64,000 nt of DNA from Pseudomonas citrullilanati (GCF_030580855.1 NZ_JAUQOP010000010.1:62001-126000); one strand, 5' to 3'; positions 17,688-30,917 are shown, counted from the stretch's first letter. The notes: generated by a model from the letters alone, not told the origin. Numbers and translations: made by a program.

Positions 17688-18071
17688 ATGAGCGAGTTGC
17701 GTTTCACTGAAGATCACGAATGGCTGCGCACCGAAGCCGACGGCAGCGTTACAGTCGGCATCACCGCGTTTGCCCAGAACGCCTTGGGCGATGTGGTCTA
17801 TGTTCAGTTACCGGAACTGCAAAACTACGCCAAGAGGGCCGAAGCCTCGACCGTGGAATCGGTGAAGGCCGCCAGCGGTGTCTACATGCCGTTGGACGGT
17901 GACGTGCTGGAAGTCAACCCGGCCCTGGAAAGCAACCCGGAACTGGTCAACGAAGATCCGCTGGGCGAAGGCTGGTTTTTCCGTTTCATGCCAGCCAATC
18001 CCGCTGAAGTTGGCCAACTGTTGGATCAGGATGCCTACGACCGCCTGATCAAAGCCAACGCCGAAGCCTGA
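17688..18071 (+). CDS. gcvH: Glycine cleavage system H protein
   Basis: Lipoyl carrier protein that shuttles the aminomethyl group between GcvP, GcvT and lipoamide dehydrogenase. It has 127 residues from the ATG preceded by CAGGAG. The lipoylated lysine is in [12 protein letters not shown] (about residue 61), and the C-terminal region [17 protein letters not shown] is typical. It is first in the operon behind the sigma-54 promoter and 10 bases before gcvP. It corresponds to the gcvH2 copy of P. aeruginosa. Confidence 0.96.
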   Translation: MSELRFTEDHEWLRTEADGSVTVGITAFAQNALGDVVYVQLPELQNYAKRAEASTVESVKAASGVYMPLDGDVLEVNPALESNPELVNEDPLGEGWFFRFMPANPAEVGQLLDQDAYDRLIKANAEA

Positions 18072-18081
18072 GGAGCGCCAC

Positions 18082-20931
<2,850 letters not shown>

Positions 20932-21012
20932 GGTGTGAGGGGCGGGTTTGCTCGCCTTTCTCAGATATAGCCACTCCCTGTGAAAGCAATTTCCAAGGGA
21001 AACCACAGCCCC

Positions 21013-21101
21013 TGTGGGAGCGAGCTTGCTCGCGATAGCGCACTGTCAGTCAGCACGTGTGTGACTGTCACACCGCTATCGCGAGCAAGCTCGCTCCCAC
21101 A
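21013..21101. repeat. REP pair, family A
   Basis: Inverted TGTGGGAGCGAGCTTGCTCG arms with GTCAG/GACTGTCAC dyads between them, placed inside the operon between gcvP and sdaA. It may mark an mRNA stability boundary. Confidence 0.92.
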
Positions 21102-21160
21102 AGGGATCTGCTTCAAACCTTGCAACCGTCGATCTCATAAAAAGAAACCGGAGAAACACC

Positions 21161-22537
<1,377 letters not shown>

Positions 22538-22568
22538 CACGCGCCACTTTCACTTTCCTGGAGTCGAT

Positions 22569-23693
22569 ATGTCCACCGAACAACTGTTGAAAACCCCGCT
22601 GCACGCACTGCACCTCGAACTCGGCGCCCGCATGGTGCCGTTCGCCGGCTACGACATGCCGGTGCAGTACCCCTTGGGCGTGATGAAAGAGCACCAGCAC
22701 ACCCGCGATCAGGCCGGGCTGTTCGATGTGTCCCACATGGGCCAGATCCGCCTGAGCGGCGCGGATGCCGCCAAGGCCCTGGAAACCCTGGTGCCGGTAG
22801 ACATCATCGATCTCCCGGTGGGCATGCAGCGCTACGCCATGTTCACCAACGAGCAAGGCGGGATCCTCGACGACCTGATGGTCGCCAACCTGGGTAACGA
22901 CGAACTGTTCCTGGTGGTCAACGCGGCCTGCAAGGAGCAGGACCTGGCCCACCTGCGCAGCCATATCGGCAGCCGGTGCACGATCGAGCCGCTGTTCGAG
23001 GCTCGCGCCCTGCTCGCCCTGCAAGGCCCCGCCGCCGTCACCGTGCTCGCTCGCCTGGCGCCGGACGTGGCGAAGATGACCTTCATGCAGTTCCAGCGCG
23101 TCACGCTGCTGGGCATGGACTGCCTCGTCAGCCGCTCCGGCTACACCGGTGAAGACGGTTTCGAGATCTCCGTGCCCGCTGCCGATGCACAGAAGCTGGC
23201 CCGCGCCCTGCTGGCCGAGCCGGAAGTGGCGGCCATCGGCCTCGGCGCCCGTGACTCCCTGCGCCTGGAAGCCGGCCTGTGCCTGTATGGCCACGACATG
23301 AACACCGAGACGACACCGATCGAGGCCAGCCTATTGTGGGCCATTTCCAAAGTGCGGCGTGCCGAGGGTGCCCGTGCCGGCGGTTTCCCCGGCGCCGAAA
23401 CCGTGTTCGCCCAACAACAGGGCGGCGTGAAGCGTAAACGCGTGGGCCTCCTGCCCCAGGAACGCACACCGGTGCGCGAAGGCGCCGAGATCGTCAACGA
23501 TGCGGGCGAAATGATTGGCATCGTGTGCAGTGGCGGTTTCGGTCCGACCCTGGGGGGACCGTTGGCCATGGGTTACCTGGACAGCGCCTATATCGCACTG
23601 GAAACACCGGTTTGGGCGATAGTTCGTGGGAAAAAGGTGCCTTTGCTTGTAAGCAAAATGCCATTTGTTGCACAACGCTACTATCGCGGTTGA
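22569..23693 (+). CDS. gcvT: Aminomethyltransferase, glycine cleavage T protein
   Basis: Transfers the methylene group from aminomethyl-lipoyl GcvH to tetrahydrofolate, releasing ammonia. It has 374 residues with the folate-binding text MVPFAGYDMPVQYPLGVMKEH, DVSHMGQIRLSG and SGYTGEDGFEISVP, and the C-terminal domain GVKRKRVGLLPQERTPVREGAEI. It is last in the gcvH-gcvP-sdaA-gcvT unit, 31 bases after sdaA. No glyA copy lies in this operon, unlike the five-gene version I recall from P. aeruginosa. Confidence 0.97.
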   Translation: MSTEQLLKTPLHALHLELGARMVPFAGYDMPVQYPLGVMKEHQHTRDQAGLFDVSHMGQIRLSGADAAKALETLVPVDIIDLPVGMQRYAMFTNEQGGILDDLMVANLGNDELFLVVNAACKEQDLAHLRSHIGSRCTIEPLFEARALLALQGPAAVTVLARLAPDVAKMTFMQFQRVTLLGMDCLVSRSGYTGEDGFEISVPAADAQKLARALLAEPEVAAIGLGARDSLRLEAGLCLYGHDMNTETTPIEASLLWAISKVRRAEGARAGGFPGAETVFAQQQGGVKRKRVGLLPQERTPVREGAEIVNDAGEMIGIVCSGGFGPTLGGPLAMGYLDSAYIALETPVWAIVRGKKVPLLVSKMPFVAQRYYRG

Positions 23694-23710
23694 TTGATTG
23701 TTTCTATAAG

Positions 23711-23726
23711 TAACGCGATTGCGTTA
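23711..23726. repeat. Inverted repeat after gcvT
   Basis: TAACGC-GATT-GCGTTA, with a third copy of the half (TGTAACGCAACC) about 20 bases further on. There is no T-run, so it is not an intrinsic terminator. The rest of the 392-base gap 23694-24085 holds a GC-clamped TTGTTTTTTA stretch near 23878-23901 and the capB leader; I see no convincing gene. Confidence 0.5.
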
Positions 23727-24033
23727 TACGTGCACTAATGTGTAACGCAACCGCCATAAAAAGGTGCATCTAATTGCCAGCGGCCTCTTGCTTATAACAA
23801 TGAAGAACTCGTCAACTCGCCGATCGAATAAGCCCCTGCCCACGAAGCGCTTATGTACCATCAACGCAAGCAAATACGGGCCCCTCGGGGGGTTGTTTTT
23901 TAGTTCGTGGTTGGCGTAGAGTTTGGTCACTGTGTTTGCATGGGTCGCTTGGAATCGTGACCTGGGCAGTAGCTTATGAAGTTCGCTACATCCCGCTCGA
24001 CGTCTCTTACTTTCCTGCAACCCAGCCCCAGTA

Positions 24034-24051
24034 CTCTTTCATGTGAAAGAG
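24034..24051 (+). promoter_or_regulatory. Hairpin in the capB leader
   Basis: CTCTTTCA-TG-TGAAAGAG, 8-base perfect arms, 35 bases before the cold-shock start codon. Cold-shock mRNAs carry structured leaders that act as thermosensors. This one lies where it could affect ribosome access. Confidence 0.5.
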
Positions 24052-24085
24052 GCTGTCATCAATTAAGCGTCAAGGAAATAAGAAA

Positions 24086-24298
24086 ATGGCTGAACGTCAG
24101 AGCGGTACCGTCAAGTGGTTCAACGACGAAAAGGGTTTTGGTTTTATCACCCCTGAAAGCGGTCCGGATCTGTTCGTGCACTTCCGCGCGATCCAGGGCA
24201 ACGGCTTCAAGAGCCTGAAAGAAGGCCAGAAAGTCACTTTCGTTGCGGTGCAAGGCCAGAAAGGCATGCAGGCTGACGAAGTGATCGGCGAATCCTGA
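24086..24298 (+). CDS. capB: Cold-shock protein (CspA family)
   Basis: Single-stranded nucleic-acid chaperone of 70 residues, entirely one cold-shock domain. RNP1 is KGFGFITP and RNP2 is DLFVHF. The initial [13 protein letters not shown] is canonical. It is preceded by an AAGGAAATAAGAAA ribosome-binding region and a long leader, and followed by a strong intrinsic terminator, so it is a monocistronic unit. The symbol capB follows Pseudomonas usage; cspA-type would be equally valid. Confidence 0.95.
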   Translation: MAERQSGTVKWFNDEKGFGFITPESGPDLFVHFRAIQGNGFKSLKEGQKVTFVAVQGQKGMQADEVIGES

Positions 24299-24312
24299 GG
24301 CTTCCGAGCACT

Positions 24313-24345
24313 AAAAAGCCCCTGATTGATCTCAGGGGCTTTTTT
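24313..24345 (+). terminator. Intrinsic terminator of capB
   Basis: AGCCCCTGA and TCAGGGGCT arms around a 6-base loop, followed by TTTTT and preceded by AAAA, so it could work in both directions. Confidence 0.92.
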
Positions 24346-24390
24346 ATGGGCGCAATTGCGTAGAATGCCTTCTTTTTTTCAGAGGCCTCC

Positions 24391-24879
24391 ATGCCCAAGC
24401 ACCTGCTCAAACCCCAGGGCGACTTCCCCCCTGTTGGCCTGGGCCGTCGCCTGGCCGCGATGTTCTATGATTTCCTGCTGTGTACGGCGTTGTTGATCGT
24501 CACCAGCGGCGCCTACAAGATGATCCAGATGGCAATCATCGGCGAAGAGAAGATGCGCGCCCTGACCGAGGCCGGCGCACTGGACGGCGACCCGCTACTG
24601 TCCACCGTGCTGCTGTTCGTGCTGTTCGGCTTCTTCGCCAAGTTCTGGACCCACAACGGCCAGACCCTGGGCATGCAGGTGTGGGGCATCCGGGTGCAGA
24701 ACGCCGATGGCACCGCCATCAGCCTGTGGCAGGCGCTGCTGCGGTTCGTGGTGTCGATCGCGTCGTTATTGCTGCTGGGGATGGGCTTTGTCTGGTCGCT
24801 GTTCGACCAGCAGAAGCGCGGCTGGCATGACATCTACTCGGATACCCGGTTGGTACGGATTCCGAAGAAGACCAAATAA
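24391..24879 (+). CDS. RDD-family membrane protein
   Basis: Integral membrane protein of 162 residues. The RDD motif region is GLGRRLAAMFYDFLLCTALLIV (about 14-35), followed by a second span (about 68-86) and a third (about 110-135). The C-terminal KRGWHDIYSDTRLV is characteristic. RDD proteins are poorly characterised; some act as ion or antiport components. It is monocistronic between the capB terminator and a REP pair. Confidence 0.85.
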   Translation: MPKHLLKPQGDFPPVGLGRRLAAMFYDFLLCTALLIVTSGAYKMIQMAIIGEEKMRALTEAGALDGDPLLSTVLLFVLFGFFAKFWTHNGQTLGMQVWGIRVQNADGTAISLWQALLRFVVSIASLLLLGMGFVWSLFDQQKRGWHDIYSDTRLVRIPKKTK

Positions 24880-24906
24880 ACACACCAAACCAGTCGCTGG
24901 AATACA

Positions 24907-25029
24907 TTGTGGCGAGGGGATTTATCCCCGCTGGGTCGCAAAGCGGCCCCCTGTGGTCATCCTGACACGGCTGGTGTCAGGTTTTAGGGCTGCTGCGCAG
25001 CCCAGCGGGGATAAATCCCCTCGCCACAA
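24907..25029. repeat. REP pair, family B
   Basis: Arms TTGTGGCGAGGGGATTTATC and the exact inverse at the far end, plus an internal GTGTCAG/CTGACAC-type dyad and GCTGCGCAGC. It lies between convergent genes (RDD protein and nadA), where it could block read-through. Confidence 0.92.
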
Positions 25030-25045
25030 TAAGCTTTATCCCAAG

Positions 25046-26104
25046 TCAGGCGTTGCCCGCCAAGCGCATCCGCGCAGCCTGGGTAAAGTCCAGCATGCGC
25101 TTGAGCGGGCGAACGGCCTGGGGAATCAGCGCCGGGTCGACGAAGATCTCATTGGCGCCCTCCTGCAAGCTCTTGAGCGTGCGCTCCAGCGTATTCATCG
25201 CCATCCATGGGCAATGCGCGCAACTGCGGCAGGCCGCGCCGTTACCGGCGGTTGGGGCCTCGATGAAGACCTTGTCCGGACACAACTGCTGCATCTTGTA
25301 GAAGATGCCGCGGTCGGTGGCGACGATCAACGTCTTGTTCGGCAGGCTCTGCGCCGCGGCGATCAGTTGGCTGGTGGAGCCCACCGCATCCGCCAGCTCG
25401 ATCACTGACGTCGGCGACTCGGGGTGCACCAGGATTGCGGCGTCCGGGTACAGCGCCTTCATGTCCTCCAGTTGCTTGGACTTGAACTCCTCGTGGACGA
25501 TACAGGCACCGTCCCAGAGCAGCATGTCGGCGCCGGTCTTGCGCTGGATGTAGGTTCCCAGATGCTTGTCCGGGCCCCAGATGATCGTCTCGCCGTTGTC
25601 CATCAGGCTCTCGACGATTTCCAGCGCGCAACTGGACGTCACCACCCAGTCGGCCCGGGCCTTCACGGCCGCCGAGGTGTTGGCATACACCACCACGGTG
25701 CGCTCGGGGTGCTGGTCGCAGAACGCCGAGAACTCGTCCACCGGGCAGCCCAGGTCCAGGGAGCAGGTGGCTTCCAGGGTGGGCATCAATACACGCTTTT
25801 CGGGATTGAGGATCTTGGCAGTCTCGCCCATGAACTTGACCCCGGCGACGACCACGGTCTTGGCCGGATGGGCGTTGCCGAAGCGGGCCATCTCCAGGGA
25901 GTCGGAGACGCAACCACCGGTCTCCTCGGCCAGGGCCTGGATGATCGGGTCACAGTAGAAATGCGCGACCAGTACCGCATCCTGAGCCTTGAGCTCGGCG
26001 GCGATGGCGGCGCGGTACCAGGCTTCCTGCTCGGCGGACAGCGGCTTGGGCTGCTTGGCGTCGAGATGGGCCTGGACCAGAAGGCGTTCGGAAATTTGCG
26101 TCAT
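25046..26104 (-). CDS. nadA: Quinolinate synthase
   Basis: [4Fe-4S] enzyme that condenses iminoaspartate with dihydroxyacetone phosphate to quinolinate in NAD synthesis. From the ATG of [14 protein letters not shown] it has 352 residues. The cluster cysteines are visible in [27 protein letters not shown] and the CxxCxxC of [14 protein letters not shown]. An upstream in-frame extension of 38 residues has no family similarity and is not used. It is a single gene with its 3' end facing the RDD gene. Confidence 0.96.
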   Translation of the reverse strand: MTQISERLLVQAHLDAKQPKPLSAEQEAWYRAAIAAELKAQDAVLVAHFYCDPIIQALAEETGGCVSDSLEMARFGNAHPAKTVVVAGVKFMGETAKILNPEKRVLMPTLEATCSLDLGCPVDEFSAFCDQHPERTVVVYANTSAAVKARADWVVTSSCALEIVESLMDNGETIIWGPDKHLGTYIQRKTGADMLLWDGACIVHEEFKSKQLEDMKALYPDAAILVHPESPTSVIELADAVGSTSQLIAAAQSLPNKTLIVATDRGIFYKMQQLCPDKVFIEAPTAGNGAACRSCAHCPWMAMNTLERTLKSLQEGANEIFVDPALIPQAVRPLKRMLDFTQAARMRLAGNA

Positions 26105-26388
26105 GTTCGCAAGACCTGCAAGCGCGTTTAGCGCGAAAGTCGAGTATACACCCGGCTCCGGACCACTCGGGTACCGCCGGGGATTGGGATCAGGCACGGT
26201 GCAGCGTGAAGCCGGCAAGGCTACAGAATATCCCGTCGATGCAAAAGATCATTCTGACCTGCGCCCCGGCCAGGGGGCATGCGCTGTCTGGAGCGGTATT
26301 TGATTTCTCGATAACCCAGGCCATTTTTCAGTTTGCCTGCGGCCAGCCACGCCAGCCTAATGATGCTTTGCTAAACCAGGGCCCTGTC

Positions 26389-27576
26389 ATGGAAAACATC
26401 AGAACCTCAACCACCCATGCCGCCTGGCTCATGCTCGGCATCGTCTTGGTGGCGTTGAACCTGCGGCCTTCGATGGCTGCGGTCGGGCCACTGCTGTCAG
26501 CCATCCGAGGCGAAATCCCCTTGAGCTTCAGCACCGCCTCGCTGCTGACCATGCTGCCGGTCATGGCCATGGGCCTGGCGATGTTCCTTGGCATGCGCAT
26601 CGCCCTGCGCCTGGGCGAACACCGCACCATCGTGCTGTCGCTGGCGATCATCGGCCTCGCCACGGCATCGCGCCTGTACCTGGACAGCGCGACAGGCCTG
26701 ATCACCAGCGCGATCGTCGCCGGGCTCGGGATCGCATTGATCCAGGCGGCAATGCCGGCGTTGATCAAGTTGCGCTTCGAAGGCAACGTCTCGCTGTTCA
26801 TGGGGCTGTACGTCACTTCGATCATGGGAGGCGCGGCAATCGCGGCCGCGCTTTCGCCCCTTGTCCTGGCGCAGACCGGTAGCTGGCGCATCGCCCTGGC
26901 GATCTGGGCATTGCTCGCCCTGATTGCCCTCGGGGCGTGGTACACCCAGCGCTCGAACATCACACCGCTACCCGCCGCCCCGGCTAGCCGCCGTGAATCA
27001 TTCTCCAGCAACACCCGGGCCTGGCTGTTGGCAATCTTCTTCGGCCTGGGCACCGCTTCCTACACCTGCGTCCTGGCGTGGCTGGCACCGTACTACGTGG
27101 AACAGGGCTGGAGCGAACAACAGGCTGGCCTGTTGCTGGGGTTCCTCACGGCGATGGAAGTATTGTCCGGCCTCCTGGTACCGGCGATTGCCAATCGAAG
27201 CCGGGACAAACGCCTGGTCCTGGCAGCCCTGCTGGCGTTGATCATGGCTGGTTTCGTTGGCCTGATCCTCAGCCCGCAAGGGTTCAGCCTGTTGTGGGCT
27301 TGCCTGCTGGGCCTGGGTATCGGTGGCCTGTTTCCCATGAGCCTGATCGTCTCCCTCGACCACCTGGACAACCCACGCCGGGCGGGCGGACTGACGGCTT
27401 TCGTCCAAGGTATCGGCTACCTGATCGCCGGGCTGTCGCCGTTGATCGCCGGGATGATCCGCGACCAGTCGGGAAGCTTTGAATCGGCCTGGTGGTCGCT
27501 CACGGCGGTCATGGTGGTGATGCTGGGGATGGTGATGCGCCTGGACCCGAAACATTACGGACGGCACATCCGCTGA
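26389..27576 (+). CDS. MFS transporter, CynX/NimT type
   Basis: Major facilitator with 395 residues and about 12 membrane spans. The first helix signature AWLMLGIVLVALNLRPSMAAVGPLLSAI is characteristic of the CynX (cyanate) and NimT (2-nitroimidazole) subgroup, and VSLFMGLYVTSIMGGAAIAAAL is helix 5. The start at the ATG of MENIRTS is preferred over an upstream ATG at 26206, which would add 61 poorly conserved residues. No cyn genes lie nearby, so the substrate is unknown. Confidence 0.87.
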   Translation: MENIRTSTTHAAWLMLGIVLVALNLRPSMAAVGPLLSAIRGEIPLSFSTASLLTMLPVMAMGLAMFLGMRIALRLGEHRTIVLSLAIIGLATASRLYLDSATGLITSAIVAGLGIALIQAAMPALIKLRFEGNVSLFMGLYVTSIMGGAAIAAALSPLVLAQTGSWRIALAIWALLALIALGAWYTQRSNITPLPAAPASRRESFSSNTRAWLLAIFFGLGTASYTCVLAWLAPYYVEQGWSEQQAGLLLGFLTAMEVLSGLLVPAIANRSRDKRLVLAALLALIMAGFVGLILSPQGFSLLWACLLGLGIGGLFPMSLIVSLDHLDNPRRAGGLTAFVQGIGYLIAGLSPLIAGMIRDQSGSFESAWWSLTAVMVVMLGMVMRLDPKHYGRHIR

Positions 27577-27670
27577 ACGCTCCAGGGGGAGGCTCCATAG
27601 ACGACGTGGGCTGGCGCGACTTGGCGTTACTATACCTGCCAGGATTTTTACCTTGTAAGGGAGCTACGCC

Positions 27671-29104
27671 TTGTCCGTCACGCCTGACAGAACCTTCGCT
27701 GAAGTATTCAAGCGCACCGTCAAACGCATTCTTTGCTACTGGACCCAGATCACCGTCACGCTAGGCCTGCTCGCCACCGGGCTGGGGTTCATCACCCTGT
27801 ACTTGTATACCCGCACGATCGGACGAATCGACCTGTTCATGCCGTCCATCGATGTGAAGTCCGCGCTATTGGTGTGGGTCGTGCTGGTCCTGCTGCTGAT
27901 GCTGTCGTATTTGTTCATCCTGGGGGCAACAACCTGGATGTTTGGCTGCTCGGTCTTGCTCTTTTCAAACATCAAGGTCAACCAGCCGAAGATTGTCTTT
28001 TACCTGGCGTTCCCCACGATTGTCGGGTTTAGCGCATTCATCGGGATCACCTTCTTCTTGCCCACCTGGTTGAACACCTGGGCAACATTTTCGGCGTTAT
28101 TCCTGATCGTCTTCGCTACGTGCGTGCTCATGTACGCATTCACGCCGTTCAAGAGAATCATCCGCAAGAGCACCCTTGTCCAGGCCAGGCTGGATCGAGC
28201 CCGCTTGAAATGCCTGGCAGCTCGTCAGCAACTCAAGCGAAAAAAGCTGCAGCCGAACAAGGCCGTCCTTTCCCAAAAGGCCTGGTGGCAAAAATGGCTC
28301 ACCTATTGGCAGGCATTCAAAGACAAGACGGCTCCAACGTGGCTCCGGGCAAAGGAAACCTGGCAGCGACGCCTGTCCTGGATACAGGCGCGCAAAGCGT
28401 TCTGGCTCGTCACCCTGGTCTCGATCGCCCTGTTCATCACCGTGATCTTCGCCGCCTTTCCAATCCTGCTGACCATACGTTCATACATGGAGAGAGAAAC
28501 GCCCGATACCCTGCGCCACATCGCGGGCATTTCCTGGCTGACGCTAATCTTCACCCTGCTACCGGTCATCACGTTTTATTGCTCCAAAGGGGACGTCTTC
28601 AGGCGCACCGCCAATGGCCTGGTTGCAACGGTCATAGCCTTCTGCGCCTTCACAGTGATCTCGCCAGGCAGCTTGAGCCAGATCACCTACATCGCAGCGG
28701 GAGGCTTATCGGTTCGCCAGCAGACCGCGGAGCGATACGCCTTGCCAGACGATATAAAGCTGCAAGACCTGAGCGCCACCCTGTGGAAAACCCGCCAGGT
28801 AGCCTCACAAAAAATAGAGGTCGAGGCCTTCCAGTTGTATTCCTTCGGGGACGTACTGCTGCTGTGCCCAACAGACATGCTGCCCCTTGAGCTCAAGGAG
28901 CTGAAAGACTACTCGAGGTTCTGTGTCAGCACGCTCAATAGCAAAGTTGTGCGAAAACCGCGGCTACCGGTTTTCGCCAGCAGACCACCCACTGAATGGG
29001 CCTGCCGGGTGCCCGCATGGCGGGTCCATGCAGGACGCTGGCTTGCGTGGGAAGCGTTGGTTCCGGGCATTCACCCTCACGCACCGGGAGGGAGGAAGGG
29101 CTGA
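27671..29104 (+). CDS. Uncharacterised polytopic membrane protein, possibly extended C-terminus
   Basis: I do not recognise this family. The 477-residue frame starts with TTG behind AAGGGAG at good spacing; no nearby ATG fits. Four hydrophobic spans lie in the first 155 residues (about 25-50, 66-92, 107-130 and 134-155). A basic, Trp- and Lys-rich cytoplasmic stretch follows (about 160-240: RLDRARLKCLAARQQLKRKK..., KAWWQKWLTYWQAF). Then come three more spans (about 245-268, 290-306 and 315-345) and a soluble tail. Residues after about 430 (RPPTEWACRVPAWRVHAGRW...) change in composition and overlap a strongly dyadic DNA stretch, so the natural end may be earlier. Codon use is less GC-biased than its neighbours. 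Confidence 0.7.
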   Translation: MSVTPDRTFAEVFKRTVKRILCYWTQITVTLGLLATGLGFITLYLYTRTIGRIDLFMPSIDVKSALLVWVVLVLLLMLSYLFILGATTWMFGCSVLLFSNIKVNQPKIVFYLAFPTIVGFSAFIGITFFLPTWLNTWATFSALFLIVFATCVLMYAFTPFKRIIRKSTLVQARLDRARLKCLAARQQLKRKKLQPNKAVLSQKAWWQKWLTYWQAFKDKTAPTWLRAKETWQRRLSWIQARKAFWLVTLVSIALFITVIFAAFPILLTIRSYMERETPDTLRHIAGISWLTLIFTLLPVITFYCSKGDVFRRTANGLVATVIAFCAFTVISPGSLSQITYIAAGGLSVRQQTAERYALPDDIKLQDLSATLWKTRQVASQKIEVEAFQLYSFGDVLLLCPTDMLPLELKELKDYSRFCVSTLNSKVVRKPRLPVFASRPPTEWACRVPAWRVHAGRWLAWEALVPGIHPHAPGGRKG

Positions 29105-29107
29105 CGG

Positions 29108-29129
29108 CCCCGCCAAGTCGTAAGCGGGG
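29108..29129. repeat. Stem-loop in the gap before tRNA-Lys
   Basis: CCCCGC pairs with GCGGGG across a 10-base loop; a further dyad, GCCCGC-ATG-GCGGG, lies near 29010-29026. The two belong to a structured stretch (about 28975-29200) of unknown nature that also covers the tail of the preceding membrane-protein frame. Confidence 0.45.
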
Positions 29130-29269
29130 TGGGCCATCGCTCGCCCTGCGGTTACTTCCACGACAGAGCGCTGATTGCGGCCCCTGGCCGGGGACTTTCT
29201 CGCAGGCAAAAAAAAAATCCGGAAATCCTCACTTTCGTGGGCCTTCCAGACTTTTAAAACTGCTAAAAA

Positions 29270-29345
29270 TGGTGGGTCGTGTGGGATTCGAACCTACGAC
29301 CAATTGGTTAAAAGCCAACTGCTCTACCAACTGAGCTAACGACCC
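29270..29345 (-). tRNA. tRNA-Lys (UUU)
   Basis: A 76-base cloverleaf on the minus strand. The acceptor stem GGGTCGT pairs with ACGACCC, the discriminator is A, and the CCA end is encoded. The D-arm TAGCTCAGTTGGTAGAGC and T-arm GGTTCGAATCC are canonical. The anticodon loop CTTTTAA gives anticodon TTT. A run of ten A on the plus strand (T on the RNA strand) at about 29208-29217 lies some 55 bases downstream and could help termination. Confidence 0.97.
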
Positions 29346-29408
29346 GCTGTGTGGTGGCGCGTATAATACTGATTTCTAAGGACTATTCAATACCTAATTT
29401 TAAATAAA

Positions 29409-30101
29409 TCAAAAATAAGGTGTTGGATCGCTGACGCCCGCCGCTGCGAAGCCTTCCGCACGCAGGCGGCAGCTGTCGCATTTGCCGCAGGCACGGCCCT
29501 GATCGTCTGCCTGGTAGCAGGAAACGGTCAGTCCGTAGTCCACGCCCAACCGTACACCGGCCTTGACGATGTCGGCCTTGCTCAGGTTCTGCAAGGGCGC
29601 CTGGATGCGGAAACCCTGCCCTTCCACGCCAGCCTTGGTCGCCAGGTTGGCCATGCGCTCGAACGCCTCGACGAACTCCGGCCGGCAATCAGGGTAGCCG
29701 GAATAGTCCACCGCATTGACGCCAATGAAGATGTCACGGGCGCCCAGCACTTCGGCCCACCCCAAGGCCAGCGACAGGAATACCGTGTTGCGTGCCGGCA
29801 CATAGGTCACCGGAATCCCTTCGCTCGGCGCCTCGGGCACGTCGATGGAGCTGTCGGTCAGGGCCGAACCGCCAATACCGTTGAGGTTCAGGCCGATCAC
29901 CTTGTGTTCCACCACGCCCAAGTCCCGGGCGACCCGCTCGGCGGCCTGGAGCTCGGCGCGATGGCGCTGGCCGTAGTCGAAACTCATGGTGTAGCAGCGG
30001 TAACCTTCAGCACGGGCCATGGCCACGACTGTCGCCGAGTCCAGGCCGCCGGACAACAGGATGACCGCTCGTTTTTCTGCAATGTTGGTCTGTTCAGTCA
30101 T
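29409..30101 (-). CDS. queC: 7-cyano-7-deazaguanine synthase
   Basis: Converts carboxy-deazaguanine to preQ0 with ATP and ammonia, in queuosine biosynthesis. It has 230 residues from the ATG of [10 protein letters not shown]. The ATP pyrophosphatase P-loop SGGLDSAT is near residue 17, and the zinc cysteines form [18 protein letters not shown] near the C-terminus. It starts 1 base after the queE stop, so queE-queC are co-transcribed and probably coupled. Confidence 0.96.
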   Translation of the reverse strand: MTEQTNIAEKRAVILLSGGLDSATVVAMARAEGYRCYTMSFDYGQRHRAELQAAERVARDLGVVEHKVIGLNLNGIGGSALTDSSIDVPEAPSEGIPVTYVPARNTVFLSLALGWAEVLGARDIFIGVNAVDYSGYPDCRPEFVEAFERMANLATKAGVEGQGFRIQAPLQNLSKADIVKAGVRLGVDYGLTVSCYQADDQGRACGKCDSCRLRAEGFAAAGVSDPTPYF

Positions 30102-30102
30102 C

Positions 30103-30750
30103 TCAGCGCCCCGGCTCGTCGTTCCAAAGATATTTGTGCAACTGCAACTGCAGGCGCACCGGCAGGTTATCCGCCACCACCCAGTCCGCCAGTTCCCGGG
30201 CATTCAGGTCATGGTGACTGGGCGACACCAGGACCTCGCCGGCCCGCTGGTCGAGCCGGTACTGGATCAGCTTGGACACGGCCCAGTCGTAATCTTCCCG
30301 AGAGCAGATCACGAACTTGACCTGATCGTTGGGCGTCAGCAGTTCGATATTTTCGTAACGGTTGCGATGGACTTCCTTGGACCCTGGGGTCTTCAGGTCC
30401 ACGACGCGGCTGACACGGGGATCGACGGCCGAGATATCCAGGGCACCACTGGTCTCCAACGAGACCTCGTAGCCGGCATCGCACAAGCGCTGGAGCAAGG
30501 GAATGGCATTGGGTTGCGCCAAAGGCTCGCCGCCCGTGACACAAACATAGCGCGGACGATAGCCGGCCACTTGTTCAAGGATATCGTCGAGGGTGCGCAA
30601 GGTGCCGCCGCTGAACGCGTAGGCGCTGTCACAGTATTGGCAACGCAACGGACAACCGGTGAGGCGCACAAATACCGTGGGCAGCCCGGCCGTTCGCGTT
30701 TCACCCTGTAACGAGTAAAAGACTTCGGTGATTCTCAATGTGTCTTGCAT
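30103..30750 (-). CDS. queE: 7-carboxy-7-deazaguanine synthase (radical SAM)
   Basis: Radical-SAM enzyme that makes the deazapurine ring of queuosine. It has 215 residues from the ATG of [17 protein letters not shown]; a GTG three codons earlier is possible, and neither has a strong Shine-Dalgarno. The cluster motif CX3CX2C is CPLRCQYC, and VTGGEPL binds SAM. It is followed directly by queC. It lies downstream of the tol-pal cluster, as in other gammaproteobacteria, with a terminator between them. Confidence 0.95.
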   Translation of the reverse strand: MQDTLRITEVFYSLQGETRTAGLPTVFVRLTGCPLRCQYCDSAYAFSGGTLRTLDDILEQVAGYRPRYVCVTGGEPLAQPNAIPLLQRLCDAGYEVSLETSGALDISAVDPRVSRVVDLKTPGSKEVHRNRYENIELLTPNDQVKFVICSREDYDWAVSKLIQYRLDQRAGEVLVSPSHHDLNARELADWVVADNLPVRLQLQLHKYLWNDEPGR

Positions 30751-30868
30751 AGTCGCCACGGGCGTAACAGCTGAACAGGCTGCCCGCCTCCGTCAGGCAC
30801 TTCAAGCAACCCCGCCAACGCGTAGATCCCAAGAAGCGTGTTTCATAAAAAGGGCGTGAATTCTAACG

Positions 30869-30894
30869 AAAAAACCCGCGACAAGCGCGGGTTT
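30869..30894 (-). terminator. Intrinsic terminator after cpoB
   Basis: AAACCCGCG-ACAAG-CGCGGGTTT; on the minus strand the stem is followed by a U-run. It closes the tol-pal-cpoB unit before queE and could also function on the plus strand. Confidence 0.85.
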
Positions 30895-30917
30895 CTTCAA
30901 TACGGGGTCAAACCGCC

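Noticed and set aside
23878..23901. GGCCCCTCGGGG with TTGTTTTTTA as an intrinsic terminator of gcvT
   Set aside because: The T-run is good but the stem would have only three or four pairs around a very small loop.
23930..23960. Sigma-54-like TGG...GC upstream of capB
   Set aside because: GG and GC are 11 bases apart instead of 10.
23724..24020. 98-codon minus-strand frame between gcvT and capB
   Set aside because: No ribosome site, Arg-rich unstructured translation, and it would run against the capB leader.
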